A stretch of DNA of 64,000 nt from Cryptosporangium arvum DSM 44712 (GTDB taxonomy: Bacteria > Actinomycetota > Actinomycetes > Mycobacteriales > Cryptosporangiaceae): contig NZ_KK073874.1 of assembly GCF_000585375.1 (NCBI RefSeq), positions 1,798,001-1,862,000 on the forward strand, in the 5' to 3' direction. The notes under the pieces are model-generated. The model ran no database searches. It saw nothing but the letters and a program-made list of their open reading frames with translations, and was not told the DNA's origin. A program made the position numbers and the translations under genes. Of this stretch, positions 15,810-23,664 are shown piece after piece (within the stretch, counting starts at the first letter, position 1; each line of letters opens with the position of its first letter).

Positions 15810-16829
15810 ATGAGCTTCTTGCGGGATCTCCGGGATCGGGACTTCGAGCAGCTGGTGGTGTGCCGCGACCCGGCCACCGGTCTCGAGTCCGTGATCGCCA
15901 TCCACGACACGACGCTCGGACCCGCCCTCGGTGGCGTCCGGATGCGGAGTTACGCCGACCCGGAGGACGCGGTCCGGGACGCGATGAACCTCGCCCAGGC
16001 CATGACCTACAAGTCCGCGGTGGCCGGGCTGGAACTCGGCGGTGGCAAGAGCGTCATCAACGCACCGGCGGACTCCCCCCGGCGCGACGACCTGCTCGCC
16101 GCTCACGCGCGGTTCATCGCCTCGCTCGGCGGCCGGTACATCCCGGGCGCCGACATGGGCACCGGAGCGGCGGACATGGACCTGATCGCGCGGTACGTGC
16201 CGAGGGTCTCCAGCCGCCGGGACCCCTCGCGGTTCACCGCCCGGGGCGTGCTCCGTGCGCTCGACGCCGCGGCGTCGTGGGCCGGTGTGCCCGTGCGCCG
16301 GGTGGCCGTGCAGGGCCTGGGGAAGGTCGGTTCGCACCTGGTGGAGCTGTTGCGGGCCCGGGGTGTCGACGTGGTCGTCGCCGACGTCGACGCATCGCGG
16401 GTGCGCGGCCTGGACGCCGTCGGAGTCGACGAGATCCTCGCGGCCGACGTCGACGTCGTGTGCCCGTGCGCCGCCGGAGGTGTGCTGACCGAGGCGGTGA
16501 TCGACCGGCTGAAAGCCCGGGTCGTGGTGCCGGGTGCGAACAACGCCCTGGCCGCGGACGCGGACGCGGCCATGCTCGCGGCGCGGGGCATCGTGTTCGT
16601 CCCGGACTTCGTGGCCAACGCCGGCGGGGTCATCGCCTGCGAGGCCGAGGTGAAGGGCACCGACGACGCGATCGAGGCGAAGATCGACGCGATCGGCGCC
16701 ACCACCGAGTCCATCCTGGAGCGCGCCTCCCGGCACGGCACCGACCCGCTGACCGAAGCCAGGTCCCTGGCGGCCCGGCGCCTCTCCACCCACCGCCCGT
16801 ACTTCCCGGCGGGTGACGCCACCCGGTGA
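15810..16829 (+). CDS. Leucine/valine dehydrogenase (Glu/Leu/Phe/Val family)
   Basis: A 339-residue NAD-dependent amino acid dehydrogenase. It converts leucine, valine or isoleucine to the matching 2-oxo acid and ammonia. The substrate and catalytic lysines lie in the segment from MTYKSAVAGLELGGGKSVI (Lys68, Lys80). PGADMGTGAADMDLIA follows. The NAD-binding Rossmann motif is VAVQGLGKVGSHLVELL, about residues 168-184, and FVANAGGVIACEAE is near the end. A GAGGAG ribosome site precedes the ATG. Together with E1 it completes the first two steps of branched-chain amino acid degradation in one transcript. Valine is the most likely substrate in actinomycetes, where the product feeds branched fatty acid synthesis. 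Confidence 0.92.
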   Translation: MSFLRDLRDRDFEQLVVCRDPATGLESVIAIHDTTLGPALGGVRMRSYADPEDAVRDAMNLAQAMTYKSAVAGLELGGGKSVINAPADSPRRDDLLAAHARFIASLGGRYIPGADMGTGAADMDLIARYVPRVSSRRDPSRFTARGVLRALDAAASWAGVPVRRVAVQGLGKVGSHLVELLRARGVDVVVADVDASRVRGLDAVGVDEILAADVDVVCPCAAGGVLTEAVIDRLKARVVVPGANNALAADADAAMLAARGIVFVPDFVANAGGVIACEAEVKGTDDAIEAKIDAIGATTESILERASRHGTDPLTEARSLAARRLSTHRPYFPAGDATR

Positions 16830-16860
16830 CCGCTCGATCCGGACTACACAAGGGCACGTA

Positions 16861-16877
16861 GGTACAAGTCGTGTACC
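16861..16877. promoter_or_regulatory. Candidate GntR operator
   Basis: GGTACAAGTCGTGTACC has perfect 6-bp arms (GGTACA and TGTACC) around a 5-bp centre. It lies nine bases before the start codon of the GntR gene at 16886, where binding would block transcription or initiation. Confidence 0.55.
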
Positions 16878-16885
16878 ATCACGGC

Positions 16886-17191
16886 ATGAGCATCGATCCT
16901 TACGGTGACCGGGCCGTCTACAAGCAGTTGAGTGATCTGTTGGCGGCCGGTATCAGGAGTGGTGAATACCAGCCGGGAACGCCGATCCCGTCGGAGAGCA
17001 AACTGATGACGCGGCACAACGTCGCGCGCAACACCGTGCGTCTGGCGATGGGCGTACTACGCGAACGGGGCCTGGTCGTGACCCGCCACGGACGGGGCAC
17101 GTTCGTCTGCGGCGAGGAGAACGACCAGGAGCAGGATCAGCCCAGCACCTCGCGGAGCCGGGCCGCGAACTCCTCGGGCTTGCCCGCGTAA
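16886..17191 (+). CDS. Short GntR-family regulator (DNA-binding domain only)
   Basis: A 101-residue GntR protein. The winged helix fills about residues 5-72: VYKQLSDLLAAGIRSGEYQPG, then SESKLMTRHNVARNTVRLAMGVLRERGLV and the wing TRHGRGTFV. There is no FadR, HutC or aminotransferase ligand domain. The tail is a polar Gln/Ser-rich stretch, so the effector mechanism is unclear. Such short GntR proteins are common in actinomycetes and often act as autoregulators. The ATG at 16886 is used because the upstream in-frame start would lie inside the operator-like repeat. Its last 55 bases overlap the convergent alpha/beta hydrolase gene. Confidence 0.82.
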   Translation: MSIDPYGDRAVYKQLSDLLAAGIRSGEYQPGTPIPSESKLMTRHNVARNTVRLAMGVLRERGLVVTRHGRGTFVCGEENDQEQDQPSTSRSRAANSSGLPA

Positions 17192-18006
17192 CCGTGCTCG
17201 CCGCCGAGGAACCCGCCGTGGTGGCTCGGGAACACGACCGCCTCCTGGCCGAGCAGGGCGGCGGTCGCCCGGGCCGTCCGCGCGGTGTAGGTGTCGGCGG
17301 ACTCCTCGCCGACGGCGATCACGATCCGCGTCGGCGCCGCGGCGAGCAGCCCCGCATCCGGGCGGTAGTCACTGACCGCCCAGGAGTTCTTCGAGAGCAG
17401 CGGGTCGTCGCGCGCGCCGTCGTCCACGTCGGGCATGCCGAACGCAGCCGGGTCCGGGGCCGGTTGCGTGAAGTACTCGTCGGTGAACTCGCCCTGCCAG
17501 GACGTCATCACGATGAACGCGGCCATCCCCGCGCCCGAGCCGCGGGTCTCGTAGGCCTCGTTGAACGCCGCCCGTGCCCGCTCCACGGCCGCGGCGTCGG
17601 GAAGCACCGCGTTGATCGGTGGCTCGTGCGCCACCAGCGTCACCACGTCACCGGGGAACCGGGACACCAGTTCCAGCCCGGTCACCGCGCCTCCGCTGCT
17701 GCCGAACACCTCCACCGGCCCGGCACCGAGCGTCTCGATCAGCAGGTGCAGGTCGGCCGCCTGCTGCTGCGGGGTGTTGTCCAGACGCCCGTCCGAGCGG
17801 ACGCTCCGCCCGAGCCCGCGGGGGTCGTAGGTGACGACGGTGCGGTCGGCGAAGTGCTGCGCGAGTGAACCGAAGCCCTCGGCGCTCATCGGCTGACCGA
17901 TCATCAGCAGCACCGGCCGCCCGTCGGCCGGGGGGAGCGGCCCCCGCACGTCGTAGACCAGATCGACGCCGGGCGCGGCAAGCGTGCGTGTCTCGAGCGT
18001 GCTCAT
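17137..18006 (-). CDS. Alpha/beta hydrolase
   Basis: A 289-residue serine hydrolase. The oxyanion-loop region is LMIGQPMSAEGFGSLAQHF, and the YDPRGLGRS strand-turn is typical. The nucleophile elbow is GSSGG in VEVFGSSGGAVTGLELVSRFP. A C-terminal SHHGGFLGGE supplies the catalytic His, and the Asp is expected in the preceding loop. The fold and length fit the general esterase/haloperoxidase-like class; the substrate is unknown. I chose the ATG at 18006, preceded by AGGG; a GTG nine bases upstream is possible. It has no clear partner gene. Confidence 0.85.
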   Translation of the reverse strand: MSTLETRTLAAPGVDLVYDVRGPLPPADGRPVLLMIGQPMSAEGFGSLAQHFADRTVVTYDPRGLGRSVRSDGRLDNTPQQQAADLHLLIETLGAGPVEVFGSSGGAVTGLELVSRFPGDVVTLVAHEPPINAVLPDAAAVERARAAFNEAYETRGSGAGMAAFIVMTSWQGEFTDEYFTQPAPDPAAFGMPDVDDGARDDPLLSKNSWAVSDYRPDAGLLAAAPTRIVIAVGEESADTYTARTARATAALLGQEAVVFPSHHGGFLGGEHGYAGKPEEFAARLREVLG

Positions 18007-18066
18007 AGCGCTCACCCTAGGACGCCGAGGCCTCAGAAAGCGTCACGGGCGGCCGATCGGATCACT

Positions 18067-19491
18067 GTGCGCCCGCTGGCCGTCGGAATCGGGCTGTTCG
18101 CACTCGTCGGTGCGGTTCGCAGCGGATGGTTCGCCGAGGGCGACACCTTCTGGCAGATCCAGACCGGCACCGAGATCCGGCACCAGCGCACGGTCTTCCT
18201 GACCGACACGTTCTCCTGGTCGGTGGCCGGTCGGGCCTGGCACCCGAACTCCTGGCTGTTCGACGTTCTGCTGTCGCTGGCCTGGACCGGCGCCGGGCCG
18301 GTCGGGCTGGCCCTGTTCACGCTCGGTTGCATCACGCTGGTGGGTGCGAGCGTCGCCGTCACCGCGCGGTCGCTGGGGGCGCGGGTGCACGTCACGACCG
18401 CGCTGCTCGTCGTCCCACTGCTGCTGTGGCTGAGCGCCCGCCCGCAGACGCTCACCTACGCGCTGCTCCCGCTCGTGCTCCTGCTGGCCGGGCGCCTGCT
18501 GGACCGGACCGGGTGGGAACGCCTCGCCGGTCTGGCCGGGCTGTACCTGCTCCTGACGCTCTGGGTGAACCTGCACCTGGCCGCGCTCGCCGCGATCCCC
18601 GCCGTCGCGGCCGGCCTCACGCTCGCCCTGATCGCCGCCCGCCGCCGGTCGAATCCAGCGTCGATGCCCACCGCCGCCGCGATCGTGGTCGTCGTCGTCC
18701 TGGGCTGCCTCACCTCGCCGTTCGGTGTCGACGTATTGGCCTCCGCGCTCGCCACCCGCGACGCCTCCACCGCGCTGATCCCCGAGTGGGCACCCCTCTG
18801 GCGCACCTCCTGGATGGCCGTGTTCACCTGGACCGGCGCCGCGGTCGCGGTCGGCCTCGCGCTCGCGGCCTGGCGGCGGCGCCCGTCCGACCCGCTGCTC
18901 GCGGTCGTCGCCGGAGCGTCGGCGATGCTGCTCGTCGCCGGGGTCGAGGCGGCCCGCTTCTCGCCGATGGCGCTCGTCGTCGCGATGCCGGCGGCCGCGG
19001 CCTGGGCGACCGGCGTCGACTGGAACGGCGGCTCCGGCCGGCGACGCGTCGCGTTCCTGGCCCGCGGGACCTCGATCGGGCTGGTCGTCGCGCTCGTCGC
19101 GCTCACCGTCGTGCGCCTGCCGGAGTACGGACGCCCGGCGCCCGACAGCTACCCGGCCGACACCACCGTCGACGCCGTCCCGGCCGGCTGCCGGCTGCTC
19201 AACGAGTACGACGACGGCGGCTACGTGATCCTGCGCCGAACGGCCGACGGGGTGCGCGTGGCGATGGACGGACGCAACGACGTCTACGGCGCCGCGCTCG
19301 TCGCGGACCTGCTCGAGCTCGCCCAGGGGCGCCCCGGCGCGCTCGCCGAACTGGATCGCGACGGCGTGCGCTGCCTGCTGCTCGACCCACGCCGCCCGCT
19401 GGTGACGCAGGCGCGCGCGGCCGGCTGGCAGGAGGCGGCCGCCGACGACAACCGGGTGCTCCTGCTGAGTCCGACGTCACAGTCAGGCTAA
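18067..19491 (+). CDS. Polytopic membrane protein resembling GT-C glycosyltransferases
   Basis: A 474-residue membrane protein with about nine to ten hydrophobic helices up to residue 360, then a soluble C-terminal domain of about 115 residues. The start has the pattern GDTFWQIQTGTEIRHQRTVFLTDTFSW with a Trp-His pair (RAWHPNSWLFDV). This is characteristic of uncharacterised GT-C-like (GT39/RgtA-type) transferases whose first extracytoplasmic loop holds the catalytic acid. The Asp in GDTFW would be the candidate catalytic residue. The C-terminal part contains AMDGRNDVYG, also usual in this group. Transfer of a lipid-linked sugar at the outer face is an inference. It starts at a GTG with no strong ribosome site. 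Confidence 0.65.
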   Translation: MRPLAVGIGLFALVGAVRSGWFAEGDTFWQIQTGTEIRHQRTVFLTDTFSWSVAGRAWHPNSWLFDVLLSLAWTGAGPVGLALFTLGCITLVGASVAVTARSLGARVHVTTALLVVPLLLWLSARPQTLTYALLPLVLLLAGRLLDRTGWERLAGLAGLYLLLTLWVNLHLAALAAIPAVAAGLTLALIAARRRSNPASMPTAAAIVVVVVLGCLTSPFGVDVLASALATRDASTALIPEWAPLWRTSWMAVFTWTGAAVAVGLALAAWRRRPSDPLLAVVAGASAMLLVAGVEAARFSPMALVVAMPAAAAWATGVDWNGGSGRRRVAFLARGTSIGLVVALVALTVVRLPEYGRPAPDSYPADTTVDAVPAGCRLLNEYDDGGYVILRRTADGVRVAMDGRNDVYGAALVADLLELAQGRPGALAELDRDGVRCLLLDPRRPLVTQARAAGWQEAAADDNRVLLLSPTSQSG

Positions 19492-19507
19492 GGCGAGGCT
19501 TACCTAA
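19489..19507. promoter_or_regulatory. Candidate DtxR/IdeR iron box upstream of fprA
   Basis: TAAGGCGAGGCTTACCTAA matches the 19-bp DtxR/IdeR consensus TTAGGTTAGGCTAACCTAA at 15 positions. It starts in the stop codon of the preceding gene and ends 36 bp before the fprA start, a good position for iron-dependent repression. Confidence 0.6.
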
Positions 19508-19542
19508 GATGGGGGTGCGCAACGCTCGGAAAGGGAATCATC

Positions 19543-20898
19543 ATGGACCGCCCTCTGCGGATCGCCGTCGTCGGAGCCGGCCCGGCCGGCATCTACGCCG
19601 CGGACCACCTGATCAAGGCGTCGGAGACGGCCACGGTCGACATCTTCGACCGGTTACCCACCCCGTACGGGCTGATCCGGTACGGCGTCGCCCCGGACCA
19701 CCCGCGGATCAAGGAGATCGTCACCGCGCTGTTCCGCGTGCTCGACAACCCACGCATCCGCTTCCTCGGCAACGTCGGGTACGGCGTCGACGTCAAGGCG
19801 GACGAGCTGCGCCGCTTCTACGACGCCACGGTCGTCGCCACCGGCGCGGAGAAGGACCGGGCGCTCGACATCCCGGGCATCGACCGGCCCGGCAGCTTCG
19901 GCGCCGCGGCGTTCGCGTCCTGGTACAACGGCCACCCCGACGTCCCGCGCGACTGGCCGCTGCACGCCGAGAAGGTCGCGGTGATCGGCGCCGGGAACGT
20001 CGCGGTGGACGTGGCGCGCATCCTGGCCAAGACCGCCGACGAACTGCTCGGCACCGAGATCCCCGACAACGTCTACCGGCGGCTGCGTGAGAGCCCGGTC
20101 ACCGACGTCCACCTGTTCTCCCGGCGTGGCCCGGCGCAGGTCAAGTTCACCCCGCAGGAGCTGCGCGAACTCGACTCCTCGCCGAACGTCGACGTGATCG
20201 TGCACCCGGAGGGCATCGAGTTCGACGAGGGCAGCTACGCCGCGATGCGCGCGACGCGTCACGTCAAGATGTGTGTGGACATCCTGCAGAACTGGGCCGT
20301 GCGCGAGCCGCGTGGCCGGGCGCGCCGGCTGCACCTGCATTTCCTGGAGGCGCCGGCGGCGGTCCTGGGGGAGGAGCGGGTCGAGGGGCTGCGTACCGAG
20401 ACCCAGGAGCTCACCGGCGACGGCTGGATCCGCGGCACCGGCCGGTTCACCGACTGGGACGTTCAGGCCGTCTACCGGGCCGTCGGGTACCTCAGCGAGG
20501 CGCTGCCCGACGTCCCGTTCGACGCCGCGAGCGGCACGATCCCGCACCGGGCCGGGCGGGTGCTCGACCTGGACGGCGAGCCCGTCCCGGGCCTGTACGT
20601 CACCGGCTGGATCAAGCGCGGCCCGGTCGGCCTGATCGGCCACACCAAGGGCGACGCCGGAGAGACGATCACCAGCCTGCTGGCCGACGCTCTGCCGCCC
20701 GCCACCGAGCGCGACCGGGACGCCGTGCTGGCCCACCTCGACGCCCGCGACGTCGAGTACACGACCTGGGTCGGCTGGCAGCGGCTCGACCAGCACGAGA
20801 TCGCGCTCGGCGCACCGCACCGCCGGAAGCGGGTCAAGGTCGTGCCCCGCGACGAGATGATCGCGGTCAGCCGAGGCCCAGTGCCCGCGCGCGGCTGA
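19543..20898 (+). CDS. fprA: Ferredoxin-NADP+ reductase, FprA type
   Basis: A 451-residue flavoprotein of the adrenodoxin reductase family. It moves electrons between NADPH and ferredoxins. The FAD-binding motif VVGAGPAGIYAADHL is at 9-23, and the conserved PTPYGLIRYGVAPDHP segment follows. The NADPH-binding GAGNVAVDVARIL lies near residue 150. YVTGWIKRGPVGLIGHTKGDAGET, near 360, closes the flavin site. Length equals mycobacterial FprA. It starts at ATG after AAGGGAA. A near-consensus iron box upstream places it in the iron regulon. Its last 32 bases overlap the end of the convergent LuxR-type gene. Confidence 0.93.
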   Translation: MDRPLRIAVVGAGPAGIYAADHLIKASETATVDIFDRLPTPYGLIRYGVAPDHPRIKEIVTALFRVLDNPRIRFLGNVGYGVDVKADELRRFYDATVVATGAEKDRALDIPGIDRPGSFGAAAFASWYNGHPDVPRDWPLHAEKVAVIGAGNVAVDVARILAKTADELLGTEIPDNVYRRLRESPVTDVHLFSRRGPAQVKFTPQELRELDSSPNVDVIVHPEGIEFDEGSYAAMRATRHVKMCVDILQNWAVREPRGRARRLHLHFLEAPAAVLGEERVEGLRTETQELTGDGWIRGTGRFTDWDVQAVYRAVGYLSEALPDVPFDAASGTIPHRAGRVLDLDGEPVPGLYVTGWIKRGPVGLIGHTKGDAGETITSLLADALPPATERDRDAVLAHLDARDVEYTTWVGWQRLDQHEIALGAPHRRKRVKVVPRDEMIAVSRGPVPARG

Positions 20899-23389
20899 CC
20901 GCCTCCCGTCGCGTCCGCACACCGAGCTTGTCCAGCGCCGCGGCGACGTGCGTGTCCACGGTGCGCACCGACAGCACCAGCCGGTCGGCGATCTCGGCGT
21001 TGGTCAGGCCGTCGGCGAGCAGCCGGACGACGTCCGCCTGGCGATTGGTGAGGCCACCCGGGTTGCTCCGGGTGGCCGGCTGGGGGCCGCGGGGAACCCG
21101 GGTGACGCCGAGCTCGCGCAGCCGGGCCCGCAACCGCCCGGCGAGCGGGGACGCGCCCAGCTCGTCGGCGGTGCGCAGCCCGGCCAGGAGCGCGTCGGGG
21201 TCGGACGTGAACGCCGCCGCGAGCGCCGCCGCGTACCGGCACCCGGCCTGCTCCCACTCCGCGGTGGCCTCCCGCCACGCCCCGGCCGACAGCAGCGCGA
21301 ACGGGCCGCCGGAGACCGTGACCGGCACCCCGCCGGCATGTAACCAGTACTCAAGCTCGGCCAACCCCGGTGCCCGGCCGAAGCCGCGCAAGCGCCGGTA
21401 GACGTCGGCCGCCTCGGCCGCGGCCCGCGGCAGGTCGCCCCGGAGCCAGGCGCTCTCGAGCAGCGCGGCGCCCGCGGGACAGACGTGCTGCGGCTCCGCC
21501 AGTTCCTGTGCGTGGTCCCAGGCCTCCCGGAGGAGTTCCTCGCCCCCGTCGCGCCCGCTGCGGACCCGGACCAGACCGGCGACGATCCGGGCGTGGCACC
21601 GCACGATCGGTTCCTCGGCGTCCAGCAGCGACCGGGCTTCGTGGTCGGCCAGCTCCCACTCGCCGCGCAGCAGCCGGACGTCGATCCGGGAACCACGCAG
21701 GTAGCGCTCGTGGCCGAGCAGTTCGGCGTCGGCGGCGAAGGCGATCCCGGCATCCAGGTGGTGCAGGGCCTCGTCCAGACGCAGGTCCTCGATCAGCGGC
21801 GAGGCCAGGTTGACGTAGGCGCGGCACGCCTGCTCGGCCTCGCCTGCGGCGAGCGCGACCTCGAGGCTCTCCTCCAGGTGCGCCTGGCCGTCGGGCCAGA
21901 TGCACGTGCCGAGGGTGTTCAGCGCGTGCGAGAGCAGCCCGGCGTCGTCGAGTGCCCTGGCCATGCCCGCGACCCGTTCGGACAGCTGGATCGCGTCGCG
22001 GATGCGCCCGGCCAGCATGTGCAGCTGGGCCTGGTTGCTCAGCGCCACCGCGAGCGCGTGCTCGTCCCCGGCCGATTCCAGCAGCTCGATCGCCTCCGCG
22101 CCGCAGCGGTCGGCCTCCGTGCGTGAGCCGGCCCACCAGTGCATCCGCGACAACAACCGCAGGCTAATCCCCAGCGCCGGCCGGTCGCCCCGGGCGCGGC
22201 GGCGCCGGACGGCGTCCTCCTGGGCGGTCACCGCCTCCTTGGCCCGGCCGGCGGCCTGGCACTCGATCGCGTACGCCTCCACCAGGTCGGCCTGCTCGTC
22301 CGGTGGGTAGGCCGCGAGCCGGTCGAGCACCAGCCGGTAGTGCGCGACCGCGGCACGGTGGGCTCCGCCGGCTGCGGCCACCCGCGCCGCCACCGGGCCG
22401 AACCGGAGGATCGGGTCGTCCGCGCCGGCCTCGGCGGCGTGGTGGACGATCCGCGACACGTCGACGTCCCGGTGGTCGAGCAGCGCCGCGAGCACGGCCC
22501 GGTTGGCGGCGATGCGGCGCGCGGCCGGCAACGAGTCCAGCACGGCCCGGCGCGCCAGCTCGTGGCCGAACGCGACCCGGACCGGCGAGACGGTGAGCAC
22601 ACCCTGCTGCTCGGCGTCGGCGAGCGCCTCGACCCCGCCCGGCACGACCGCCTCCACCAGCCACGGCTCGGCCGCCGACGGGATCACCGCGAGCTGCTCG
22701 ACCACCCGCCGGGTCACCGGCGACAGGTGGGACAGCCGCCCGCGGACGGCCTCGGCGACGCTCCGCGGAACCGTGCCCGCGTCTCCGGAGGCGAGCACCT
22801 CGGTGACGAAGAACGGGTTGCCCGACGTCACCGCGAACACCTCCGCGGTGTCCAGCCCGGTGTGCGCCCCGAGCCGGCGCACCGCGTCCGACGAGAGCCG
22901 GGCCGGGCGCAGGCGCTGGGCGTCGGCCGCGGCCCCGACGAGTCGACGCAGCGCCTGGTCGTCGGTGTTCCGGTAGGTGAGCACCAGGGCGGAGGGCAGA
23001 CGACGGATCCGGCGTACCAGGAACCGCAGGACGTCGAGCGTCGCCTCGTCGGCCCAGTGCACGTCCTCGACGACGAGCACGGTCGGCCGGGTCAGCTCCG
23101 CGAGCAGGGCGTCGAAGACGCGGCCCCGGTCACCCGACTCCAGCGCCTCGGTGAGAGCGGTCGACACGCTGCCGATCAGGTCACGCAACGGCCCCAGCAC
23201 CCGGGGCGTCGCCAGGTCGTCGCAGTACCCGACGAGCAGCCGCGTCCCGGCCGGGAGAACGTCCGGCAGCGCGTCGACGAGCGTCGACTTCCCGATACCG
23301 GCCTCACCGGCGATGAGCACGACCGAACCGGCGCCGACGGCCCCCAGCGTGGAGAGCTCGGTCTCGCGTTCCAGGATCGGACCGGCCAC
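20867..23389 (-). CDS. Large ATP-binding LuxR-family regulator (LAL type)
   Basis: An 840-residue regulator. The N-terminal AAA-type ATPase has Walker A GEAGIGKST (about 25-33) and Walker B TVLVVEDVHWAD. A central helical-repeat region of over 400 residues holds tetratricopeptide-like segments. The C-terminal LuxR helix-turn-helix reads GLTNRQADVVRLLADGLTNAEIADRLVLSVRTVDTHVAAALDKLGV. LAL proteins activate sugar, polyketide or peptidase genes in response to small ligands. The GTG at 23389 has an excellent GGGGAGG site seven bases upstream; another GTG at 23425 is less well placed. It overlaps the fprA 3' end by 32 bases. No target can be assigned. Confidence 0.9.
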   Translation of the reverse strand: MAGPILERETELSTLGAVGAGSVVLIAGEAGIGKSTLVDALPDVLPAGTRLLVGYCDDLATPRVLGPLRDLIGSVSTALTEALESGDRGRVFDALLAELTRPTVLVVEDVHWADEATLDVLRFLVRRIRRLPSALVLTYRNTDDQALRRLVGAAADAQRLRPARLSSDAVRRLGAHTGLDTAEVFAVTSGNPFFVTEVLASGDAGTVPRSVAEAVRGRLSHLSPVTRRVVEQLAVIPSAAEPWLVEAVVPGGVEALADAEQQGVLTVSPVRVAFGHELARRAVLDSLPAARRIAANRAVLAALLDHRDVDVSRIVHHAAEAGADDPILRFGPVAARVAAAGGAHRAAVAHYRLVLDRLAAYPPDEQADLVEAYAIECQAAGRAKEAVTAQEDAVRRRRARGDRPALGISLRLLSRMHWWAGSRTEADRCGAEAIELLESAGDEHALAVALSNQAQLHMLAGRIRDAIQLSERVAGMARALDDAGLLSHALNTLGTCIWPDGQAHLEESLEVALAAGEAEQACRAYVNLASPLIEDLRLDEALHHLDAGIAFAADAELLGHERYLRGSRIDVRLLRGEWELADHEARSLLDAEEPIVRCHARIVAGLVRVRSGRDGGEELLREAWDHAQELAEPQHVCPAGAALLESAWLRGDLPRAAAEAADVYRRLRGFGRAPGLAELEYWLHAGGVPVTVSGGPFALLSAGAWREATAEWEQAGCRYAAALAAAFTSDPDALLAGLRTADELGASPLAGRLRARLRELGVTRVPRGPQPATRSNPGGLTNRQADVVRLLADGLTNAEIADRLVLSVRTVDTHVAAALDKLGVRTRREAVSRARALGLG

Positions 23390-23481
23390 GCGACGATCCT
23401 CCCCGATCTCGGTACTCCGGACCACCGACCTCGGTAGCCGCCACGGAATCGGCCGGGCTCAGGTCTCTCTACAACGGAGAC

Positions 23482-23664
23482 ATGCCTCGCTACGTGTCAC
23501 AACTCGATCCCCGCGGGCCGTTCGACGGTCTGCCCGACGTCCGGCGCCTGCTGGTCCTGCGCGGCGCGCGCCGCGCCGGGTGGCCCGCGCCCCGGAGCCC
23601 CGGACGGCTCGCCCGCTACCGCGCGGCCGTCGGCGCGGTCTCGTCCCGGACGCTCCGCCAGTAG
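23482..23664 (+). CDS. Possible small Arg-rich protein
   Basis: A 60-codon ORF starting at an ATG preceded by GGAG. It begins MPRYVSQLDPRGPFDGLPDV and continues Arg/Ala/Pro-rich with a net strong positive charge. Third codon positions are almost all G or C, as in the real genes nearby. Its last 49 bases overlap antisense to the 3' end of the Hsp70-like gene. No family is recognised. High GC alone can give such an ORF, so this is a candidate only. Confidence 0.35.
   Translation: MPRYVSQLDPRGPFDGLPDVRRLLVLRGARRAGWPAPRSPGRLARYRAAVGAVSSRTLRQ

Noticed and set aside
16886-17191. Short GntR gene as a sign of an integrated plasmid (KorSA-like)
   Set aside because: No integrase, excisionase, replication gene, attachment site or tRNA nearby.
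20271-21401. 376-codon plus-strand frame across fprA and the LuxR-type gene
   Set aside because: It is a shadow frame in GC-rich sequence, dominated by Arg/Pro/Ala, and crosses two well-supported genes.
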